Shown here piece by piece: positions 58,867 through 64,000 of a DNA stretch of 64,000 nt. Source of the stretch: Paenibacillus sp. CAA11 (GTDB lineage: Bacteria; Bacillota; Bacilli; Paenibacillales; Paenibacillaceae); contig NZ_CP028922.1 in NCBI RefSeq assembly GCF_003060825.1, forward strand, positions 3,620,001-3,684,000. Reading direction: 5' to 3'. Under the pieces are notes generated by a model, which was given only the letters and a program-made list of their open reading frames with translations, ran no database searches and was not told the origin of the DNA. Every line of letters starts with the position of its first letter. Position 1 is the stretch's first letter. Made by a program: the position numbers and the translations under genes.

Positions 58867-58977
58867 TTAATTCAATTCCCCACCAGCACCATGAGTTAAA
58901 AGTGTAATGAGCGGGCTGCTATAAACACTAACTGCAAACAGAAATCCCATCGATAGCAACAGTTTGACTTTTTTCAT
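58867..58977 (-). CDS. Secreted pre-peptide, candidate quorum-sensing signal (Phr/AloP-like)
   Basis: The 36-residue open frame has a strong ribosome site, AAGGAGG, 9 nt before its ATG. The N-terminus is MKKVK, followed by the hydrophobic core LLLSMGFLFAVSVYSS (6-21), a signal-peptide or membrane-export segment. The tail is PLITLLTHGAGGELN. Its first 50 nt lie in another frame inside the 3' end of the HTH-TPR regulator gene, and a terminator follows at once. This is the layout of RRNPP pre-peptides (Phr, PapR, NprX, AimP, AloP): export, trimming to a C-terminal oligopeptide (perhaps around THGAGG), re-import and binding to the neighbouring regulator. The mature form and function are inferred. 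Confidence 0.8.
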   Translation of the reverse strand: MKKVKLLLSMGFLFAVSVYSSPLITLLTHGAGGELN

Positions 58978-60337
58978 GTTCCCAAGCCTCCTTACAAATA
59001 TAATTATATTTATATTGAAGGTCTGTGCTGACATATTCACGATATCTCTCAAATAGAAGCATAGAGTCGGCCATTAAAGCCTTGTCTTGAGTAGTTAGCA
59101 AAATATTCAGTCTATATAAATTATATTTAGCCCCTTCGTCATAATTCATCGTTTTAAAACAATATTCAGAATAAACTCTACAAAAGTTCTCGTATCGTCG
59201 TAAACTGAAATGTTCTTTATACTGTTTTTTTAGAGTTGTAGGATTAAAACAATTATATGTCTCTAGTTCTTCCGCGAACAATTCTAGAAGACTATCAATC
59301 TCAAAGGAGTATTTTAGCGCGGACTCCAACAAAGTGACCAAACCTTCCATAATTTCAGAAGGATGATCTTTTAGATAATTTATGTACCGTGGAATAGCTT
59401 GAACATTACCCATTTTAATTTCAATGGACATTAGATTTGCTTCCGCATAGCTGCTAAATAGATGAACTGCCGATTTCCCTAGATCATTCAAACCTTGAAA
59501 CCAGCTTAGATCCTTATAATGTTCGATCCATTTCTTCGCTTGTTTAAACATTCCTCTATTCTCAAAAGATCCTGCCTTAAGCAAATAGGCTTGTCCATAA
59601 TAATAGATTAAAGGATATTTGGGCTGATATAACTCTTGACTTTCGCTTCCGGAAAATTTGTAAACCGCCTGCGATAGTTCAATCAGCTCATCTGTCATTA
59701 ACTCCATATCTCCCCATTGCTGCTTCAGATAATACATTTCAGCCAGCATCAGCAAACCGTCAAGCGCCAAAGGCTCTGGCAGCCGCTTGCGATAATTCAA
59801 AAATCGCATGGCGGTTTCTGTAGACTTCTGCCCATCCTTCTCGAAAATTTGAAACAGCCGCAGGTGGCTGATCGCCAAACGTTCTGAGTGGCTTGATTGC
59901 TCGCTTTCTATGATGTACTCATATAACAAAATGGCTGATGGATAATGCCCTCGGAGAAACATCTCTTCTGCGGCATCAAATACTGCCGGATTGTGAGACA
60001 AACGCTCAGCCAGACAGGTTAAAATATCTCGGATGACATCCAGTTTCTCCAATTCGGCACACCGGATCAAGAATGGCCTAAGACGTCTCCAGTTCGGAGC
60101 CACTAGCACAAAGCATTCATCCACAAACAGGGAGTAAAGTGCGCCTTCAGAAAGCCCCATAGCCTGCGTAATCTTATCCAGCTGAGAAACCGATAGCGGC
60201 TTGGGCGGATTCCTATTTAAGATGGCGCTAAATGTTCCGCGGTTAACCCCGGATAGATCAGCGAGCCGCTTAACCGTAATATCAGTGTCTCGAATATAAT
60301 CTTCCATGACTGTACGTATCGTGGCTGTAGCATTCAC
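58928..60337 (-). CDS. HTH-TPR transcriptional regulator of the RRNPP type (AloR/AimR-like)
   Basis: The protein has 469 residues from GTG 60337 (GAGGGTGG upstream). The N-terminal Xre-type HTH is at about 10-62 (ITVKRLADLSGVNRGTFSAI, LDKITQAMGLSEGALYSLF). Residues about 70-460 are all-helical with repeated helix pairs (YPSAILLYEYIIESEQSSH, LLMLAEMYYLKQQWGDMELM, MNYDEGAKYNLYRLNILLT), the TPR-like peptide-binding fold. The PNWRRLRPFLIRCAELEKLD segment after the HTH is characteristic of the abundant Paenibacillus group. It has its own promoter. The overlapping small gene encodes the likely ligand. Target genes cannot be seen from here. Confidence 0.85.
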   Translation of the reverse strand: MNATATIRTVMEDYIRDTDITVKRLADLSGVNRGTFSAILNRNPPKPLSVSQLDKITQAMGLSEGALYSLFVDECFVLVAPNWRRLRPFLIRCAELEKLDVIRDILTCLAERLSHNPAVFDAAEEMFLRGHYPSAILLYEYIIESEQSSHSERLAISHLRLFQIFEKDGQKSTETAMRFLNYRKRLPEPLALDGLLMLAEMYYLKQQWGDMELMTDELIELSQAVYKFSGSESQELYQPKYPLIYYYGQAYLLKAGSFENRGMFKQAKKWIEHYKDLSWFQGLNDLGKSAVHLFSSYAEANLMSIEIKMGNVQAIPRYINYLKDHPSEIMEGLVTLLESALKYSFEIDSLLELFAEELETYNCFNPTTLKKQYKEHFSLRRYENFCRVYSEYCFKTMNYDEGAKYNLYRLNILLTTQDKALMADSMLLFERYREYVSTDLQYKYNYICKEAWEHEKSQTVAIDGISVCS

Positions 60338-60394
60338 ACAAACACCACCCTCATAACAATCATTTAGCAACCATCCAAATATTTGAATAATTTC

Positions 60395-60423
60395 ATTATA
60401 TGTACAAGCTTACAGGCCGTCAA
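60395..60423 (-). promoter_or_regulatory. Sigma-A promoter of the regulator-peptide operon
   Basis: On the minus strand, -35 TTGACG (60418-60423) and a perfect -10 TATAAT (60395-60400) have a 17-nt spacer. The start would be about 60388, 51 nt before the GTG. It begins directly after the terminator of the acetyltransferase gene, so the pair is an isolated transcription unit. Confidence 0.85.
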
Positions 60424-60424
60424 C

Positions 60425-60453
60425 AAAAAAAGACCCTTATTCAGGGTCTTTTT
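60425..60453 (-). terminator. Rho-independent terminator of the GNAT gene
   Basis: AGACCC (60431-60436) and GGGTCT (60444-60449), extended by A/T pairs on both sides, form a stem followed by seven T on the minus strand. It lies 26 nt past the acetyltransferase stop. Confidence 0.85.
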
Positions 60454-60478
60454 CCAGAAAGGTCATTATCAATATCAT

Positions 60479-61051
60479 TTATAGCTTTCTAGCTTTGCGC
60501 AGTCTATACTCATCCTCCAAAATACTCATGATCACAGAATCGTAATATTGATGGTTATAATATAAAGCTTCCCGCTGGATGCCTTCCTCTACAAAGCCCA
60601 GCTTTTTGTATACATGCCGGGCCCGCTCATTATAATCAAAGACATTGAGCTCAATTCGGTGCAAATTCAATACGCCAAACGCATAGTCAAGCAGAATATC
60701 CATGGCTTCACTGCCATACCCCTGCCCTTGATGCTCAGTTGTGATTGCAATCCGTATGCCAGCAGAACGGTTACTGTGGTCCACATCCATCAGCTGGATA
60801 TCTCCCACAGGTTCATCCGTCCTTTTATCGACAATCCACAATAGCACTTCCGAAGCATCCTGTCTTTTGGCTTCCAAATAGCTGCGAGTCGCTTCTTGCC
60901 CAAAAACCGGCTTCGTCCCCGTTAATCTCCGAACCTCATTGTCGTTAAGCAGGCTGAGGTATAACTCTGCCTCCTGTGCCTCAATAGGACGCATGTAAAC
61001 CTTATATCCTTCCAAAAACTTAGCAGCACCTTCTTGTTGCATATCGACCAT
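60479..61051 (-). CDS. GNAT family N-acetyltransferase (RimJ/RimL-like)
   Basis: The protein has 190 residues. Acetyl-CoA binding loop is EHQGQGYGSEAMDILLDYAF (about 111-130), with HRIELNVFDYNERARHVYKKLGFVEEGIQREALY characteristic of the RimJ/L-SpeG group. The ATG has GGGGTGGTGA upstream; a second ATG is three codons on. The substrate is unknown: a protein N-terminus, a polyamine or a small amine are all possible. Confidence 0.85.
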   Translation of the reverse strand: MVDMQQEGAAKFLEGYKVYMRPIEAQEAELYLSLLNDNEVRRLTGTKPVFGQEATRSYLEAKRQDASEVLLWIVDKRTDEPVGDIQLMDVDHSNRSAGIRIAITTEHQGQGYGSEAMDILLDYAFGVLNLHRIELNVFDYNERARHVYKKLGFVEEGIQREALYYNHQYYDSVIMSILEDEYRLRKARKL

Positions 61052-61158
61052 CTAAATATCACCACCCCGATTTTTCACTAATTCTATATGAAATCCAGGT
61101 TCGCTAACAACGTAAAATTCGATTTATATTCAAAGTTTCTCCAATCCGAAGGGAAGCG

Positions 61159-61871
61159 CTAGCGCTTTAATTTCCGGTTGTTGAACCAAAGTGGGATGCG
61201 GAACAGTAAGTTAATCAACAGGACGACAAATACCAGAACGGCAGCTGACTTATCGGCAATCTGCCTTGCATCTTCTACGATAGCCTGGGACTGTACATAC
61301 CATAGATGAACTGCGAGCGTCTCACCGGAAGTGCTCAGCCCCGCCGTCAGGATGATGACTGCGGATTCCCCAAAGGCCCGGCCTGCCACAAGCCACACTC
61401 CTGTAACGATGGCGTGCAGCGGCACGGGAAGAACTACTGTACGGATCACTTGGAACTTGGTCATTCCGAGCGCATAAGAAGCATGCCTAAGATCTTGCGG
61501 AACAGCGCGAACCGCTTCCTCTGATACGCGGGCCAGCATAGGGAGATTTAAGACAGCCAAGCTGACAGCCCCGCCAAGAATTGTAAGGCCGATGTCAAAA
61601 TACTCTGCGAAGTCGCCAGGCCAAGCAGCCCAAATACGATCGAAGGAACGGAAGACAGCGTCTCCACGCAAATTCTCAGCACCTGAGTAAATTTATTGTC
61701 AGGCGCATATTCAGCCATATAAATTCCGGCACCGATCCCTATCGGAATGGAGATGATCAGCGACAGCAGCAGAATATAGAAGGAATTGAACAGGACAGGA
61801 CCAATACCTCCGCCTACATCGATTTCCTCAGGGAGCTTGATGAGGAAATCCCAGCTAGATTCTCCTAGCGG
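61159..61871 (-). pseudogene. pstA: Phosphate ABC transporter permease PstA, truncated and frameshifted
   Basis: Minus-strand reading from about 61871 gives PLGESSWDFLIKLPEEIDVG, then GGGIGPVLFNSFYILLLSL up to SSVPSIVFGLLGLA in one frame. From about 61612 the protein continues in another frame as FAEYFDIGLTILGGAVSLAV, ARVSEEAVRAVPQDLRHASY (the EAA-loop region), and AGRAFGESAVIILTAG to the normal end FRIPLWFNNRKLKR. One missing nucleotide near 61611 explains the shift. The first 60-80 residues, with the first membrane helix, are absent, and a TGA precedes the remnant. No pstB follows and no pstC precedes. It probably encodes no working permease. Confidence 0.85.
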
Positions 61872-62178
61872 TCAAAGACATATCCCCATTTCTGGAGATA
61901 TCGTCGTACCTTTTGAGTAAATCAAAGAAATGGTTGCCAAGAAGCAATCCCTAATGGAAGTAGAACAAAGTGGGTCCAAAAACCGAGAAACTCTTGGGAT
62001 TGACGGACGCTCAGATAAAACAAGGAAATGGAGAGATAGCTACATGCCGCAACATGAGGTGCGAAGCACCTGGCTTCGGGCCAAATCAACCCGAAGTTAC
62101 AGGGTTTGGGGAAGGCACTCCCCAACAAGCAATTTTTGAGATTTTCCCGTAAGGGAAAATCTCAAAAATGTGCATGTG
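61872..62178. other. Hairpin array at the pstA junction, possible oriT remnant
   Basis: No credible gene is seen. Four consecutive inverted repeats occur within 120 nt: AGGTGC-GAA-GCACCT (62057-62071), CTTCGGG...CCCGAAG (about 62074-62096), GGGGA...TCCCC (about 62109-62123) and a perfect 17-bp repeat with a 4-nt loop (62132-62148 and 62153-62169). Closely packed hairpins of this sort occur at transfer origins of integrative conjugative elements and at single-strand origins. The last could also end the crp-like transcript, but it has no T tract. The identity is inferred from shape only. Confidence 0.45.
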
Positions 62179-62886
62179 TCAATACACTTGCCCTGCTTGC
62201 CGGTTAGTGAACATCTTTTCTACTGCTTTTTGCAATAGCTTAAATTCGTTTCTATAAAAGTCAATCAAGCCGTCCCGCTTCATCCATGCAAGCTCTCTGG
62301 ATAAAGCACTTCGATCTACATCTAAATACTCAGCCATCGCTTCTCTATCAAAAGGAATAGTAAAAGTTTCTGTTCCAGTTTCACGCATAACTCTTGTTAA
62401 ATAAGTTAAGACCTTATCCCGAATAGTAGGCATAATCAGACAATCATTTCGGTCATGCAGTTCTAACGCTCGTTCTGCAATACTATCAAAAAGATTACCA
62501 AGTAATTGTTCGTGTGCCATACATAACTTCGTACAACGGCTCAATATGTTTTTGATAGGAATAAACAGAACCTCAAGTGGTTCTATTGCCTGTACTGACA
62601 TAGGGCATCTTCTTCCACGGCTAGCCGCTGTTAAAACTGCGGTATATCCACCCGGATAATGGAGGGATACAATAATTTGTTTTCCCGTGACGCTCAATTT
62701 CGTACTTTGAGCGCTACCCTGCAATATAATGCCGACATCATCAACTAAATCGCCCTCACGGACAACCATCTCATCTTTTGCATATTCTTTCCGTGTGGCT
62801 GACAGACATTTAAGCATTTTGGGAATATCATTTGGGGAAATCCCCGAAAATAAACGTGATTGACATAGGGAATCTAAATTGTTCAT
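62179..62886 (-). CDS. Crp/Fnr family transcriptional regulator
   Basis: The protein (235 residues) has an N-terminal cyclic-nucleotide-binding-like beta-roll (about 10-120: MVVREGDLVDDVGIILQGS, VSLHYPGGYTAVLTAASRG) and a C-terminal winged HTH (about 150-222: FTIPFDREAMAEYLDVDRSALSRELAWMKRDGLI). No four-cysteine iron-sulphur set of Fnr is seen. The Crp-type cAMP-binding residues are not clear, so the ligand is unknown. It diverges from the LUD gene, and a palindrome between them is the likely operator. Confidence 0.92.
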   Translation of the reverse strand: MNNLDSLCQSRLFSGISPNDIPKMLKCLSATRKEYAKDEMVVREGDLVDDVGIILQGSAQSTKLSVTGKQIIVSLHYPGGYTAVLTAASRGRRCPMSVQAIEPLEVLFIPIKNILSRCTKLCMAHEQLLGNLFDSIAERALELHDRNDCLIMPTIRDKVLTYLTRVMRETGTETFTIPFDREAMAEYLDVDRSALSRELAWMKRDGLIDFYRNEFKLLQKAVEKMFTNRQAGQVY

Positions 62887-62898
62887 GAGAGGATCCTC

Positions 62899-62947
62899 GT
62901 TGCACGTGCAACATACTTTTTCTTTTTACTATACTATATTAATCATA
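62899..62947 (+). promoter_or_regulatory. Palindromic operator and promoter between the crp-like and LUD genes
   Basis: A perfect 14-bp palindrome GTTGCACGTGCAAC (62899-62912) lies 13 nt upstream of the regulator's ATG. On the plus strand a -10 TATATT (62935-62940) gives a start near 62947. The palindrome's centre (62905.5) is then at -41.5, the class II activator position of Crp/Fnr proteins, and there is no good -35. The same site would lie close to or inside the regulator's own promoter, allowing self-repression. Confidence 0.55.
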
Positions 62948-62996
62948 AACACACAAAGTTAGTCACCTTTTCTAACGTCAGAATGGAGGAAAAACA

Positions 62997-63674
62997 ATGC
63001 AAGGGAAAGAAAATTCAATAAAAGCGAGAAATCGACTTTTAGCCTCAAAGGTTATTAAAAATCTGCAAAGCAGAAAGTTTGAGGCTTATTACTGTGATAA
63101 CGCCATAGAAGCTGTAGAAAAGGCTCTGTCATTTATTCCGGAACATTCTTCGGTATCATGGGGTGGGTCAGTCACGCTTGAGGAAATCGGGCTTCTTAAT
63201 CGAGTACGTCAAGGCAGCTATATAATCACTGATCGTGATAAAGCGCAAACAATGGAGGAACGTTATGACCTCATGCGCCAATCTCTTTTGTGCGACACCT
63301 ATTTAACGAGCTTTAACGCCGTTAGCGAAGATGGCATATTGGTCAATATAGACAGTGTGGGCAATCGAACAGCGGCGATTACCTTTGGACCGAAAAGTGT
63401 TATTGCTATCGTTGGGATGAATAAGGTTTGCAAGACCGCTGAAGACGCAGTTATAAGAGCCAGAACATATGCGGCCCCCATTAATGTATACCGCTGTTCG
63501 TGTTCGTCCAGCCCATTTTTACATTCGCCTCAAAAAACGCCCTGCTTAATCAATGGTGCTTGCGGAGATTGTAAAACAGATGATTGTATCTGTTCTTACA
63601 TCGTCCAAACAAGAATGTGTAGAACGGCGGGGAGAATAAAGGTTATCCTCGTTGGTGAATCTTTGGGATTTTGA
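62997..63674 (+). CDS. LUD-domain protein (LutC/YkgG-like) with Cys-rich tail
   Basis: The protein has 225 residues; GGAGG precedes the ATG. The LUD (DUF162) domain is at about 8-165: NLQSRKFEAYYCDNAIEAVEKAL, SVSWGGSVTLEEIGLL, ADAITFGPKSVIAIVGMNKVCKTAEDAV-like core. The last 60 residues carry eight cysteines (RCSCSSSP, CLINGACGDCKTDDCICSYI, RMC), suggesting a metal or iron-sulphur site. LUD proteins take part in lactate oxidation as LutC; this stand-alone form, controlled by a Crp-like regulator, is common in anaerobic Clostridia. The reaction is unknown. Confidence 0.85.
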   Translation: MQGKENSIKARNRLLASKVIKNLQSRKFEAYYCDNAIEAVEKALSFIPEHSSVSWGGSVTLEEIGLLNRVRQGSYIITDRDKAQTMEERYDLMRQSLLCDTYLTSFNAVSEDGILVNIDSVGNRTAAITFGPKSVIAIVGMNKVCKTAEDAVIRARTYAAPINVYRCSCSSSPFLHSPQKTPCLINGACGDCKTDDCICSYIVQTRMCRTAGRIKVILVGESLGF

Positions 63675-63788
63675 ATAAGGATATAGTTTAATAGCTGCCA
63701 AACGGCATATAAAAAAAGCCGCCTACGGATAAACCTTGGCTGAAACTTGTTTATACGTTCACGCAACCTTTTCCTAGTTAACGTTGTA

Positions 63789-63803
63789 GTGTCAAGGTGA
63801 CAC
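63789..63803. repeat. 15-bp inverted repeat
   Basis: GTGTCA-AGG-TGACAC (63789-63803) is a perfect 6-bp inverted repeat with a 3-nt spacer, lying between the LUD gene and the recombinase fragment. It could be an operator or a recombination site. Between 63675 and 63880 I see nothing else that looks functional. Confidence 0.4.
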
Positions 63804-63886
63804 CAAATGAATCGCTTTCGGAAGTCCCTCTTGCATGTTCCTCATTCAGAACTCTACATATTCGCCAACAAAAATATATTCGTCCT

Positions 63887-64000
63887 CATCTTCTTGCAGT
63901 CGTCAAAAATGTGTTTGCTTGGTTTTTAGAAGGATTGAGCAAAAATGCAATTGTCCGTAGACTAAACGACAGCGGCGTTTTATGCCCGTCCCCAAGCGTC
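63887..64000 (+). pseudogene. Large serine recombinase fragment (window edge)
   Basis: The plus frame through 63902 reads VVKNVFAWFLEGLSKNAIVR then RLNDSGVLCPSPSV, which matches the start of the Recombinase domain of large serine recombinases (xxVxxIFxWxxxGxSxxxIxxxLNxxGI-P). Only 210 nt separate it from the LUD stop, too little for the 250-residue catalytic and linker part that should precede it. The upstream frame shows no such domain. The 5' end is therefore missing; the 3' end is beyond the window. Confidence 0.55.

Noticed and set aside
61930-62152. Two overlapping plus-strand small frames (69 and 60 residues) in the hairpin array
   Set aside because: Both run through four inverted repeats, lack a convincing ribosome site and resemble nothing I know; the region is better explained by structure.

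Overview
The window is chromosomal DNA of a spore-forming, low-to-mid GC member of the Bacillota, most probably Paenibacillus or a close relative. The evidence is the order of the housekeeping genes, which follows Bacillus subtilis closely (safA, pheA/pheB, obg-spo0B, rpmA-prp-rplU, spoIVFAB, minCD-mreBCD-radC-maf, folC-valS-spoVID, hemL-B-D-C-X-A, engB-lonA-lonB, clpX-tig-ysoA). Sporulation genes (safA, spo0B, spoIVFA/FB, spoVID) and an unusual HTH regulator plus secreted-peptide pair of the kind abundant in Paenibacillus support this.

Layout. 1-630: 5' end of a 16S rRNA gene on the minus strand with its promoter. 0.6-54.2 kb: a long, almost uninterrupted minus-strand block. It carries a spore-coat LysM protein; branched-chain, aromatic and threonine biosynthesis (ilvE, pheA, thrB, thrC, hom, pheB); obg and a membrane-tethered Spo0B; the L21-Prp-L27 operon with a structured leader; an RNase G-type enzyme; spoIVFA/FB; minCD, mreBCD, radC and maf; a SPOR protein; a large SWIM/SNF2 helicase; murC-folC; valS under a T-box; spoVID; the haem/sirohaem operon hemA-X-sirC-C-cobA/hemD-B-L; speD; engB; and a protease/chaperone cluster (lonA, lonB, clpX, clpP, tig) with ispG and a TPR protein. 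Many neighbours overlap by 1-8 nt or share ATGA/GTGA junctions, so translational coupling is common.

54.3-61.1 kb is a looser accessory stretch. It holds a tRNA-Arg gene with its own promoter and terminator, a broken ankyrin-repeat gene, a PAP2 membrane protein, a UbiA/MenA-like prenyltransferase, a duplicated-domain lipoprotein, a glutathione peroxidase, the RRNPP/Alo-like quorum-sensing pair (regulator 58928-60337, secreted 36-residue peptide 58867-58977) and a GNAT acetyltransferase.

61.1-64.0 kb looks like the edge of a mobile element. A 5'-truncated, frameshifted pstA abuts a 120-nt array of hairpins that resembles an origin of transfer. Beyond it lie a divergent Crp/Fnr regulator and LUD-domain gene with a palindromic operator between them, and a piece of a large serine recombinase running off the window.

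The most interesting item is the regulator-peptide pair: a 36-residue pre-peptide that would usually escape annotation, with its own strong ribosome binding site inside the 3' end of the HTH-TPR regulator gene. Second is the valS T-box leader, where an 11-bp perfect tandem duplication doubles the apparent GUC (valine) specifier codon. Start codons were re-chosen from ribosome binding sites for pheB, rplU, rng, mreD, mreB, maf, valS, spoVID, hemC, hemA, lonA, ispG, the prenyltransferase gene and the HTH regulator.
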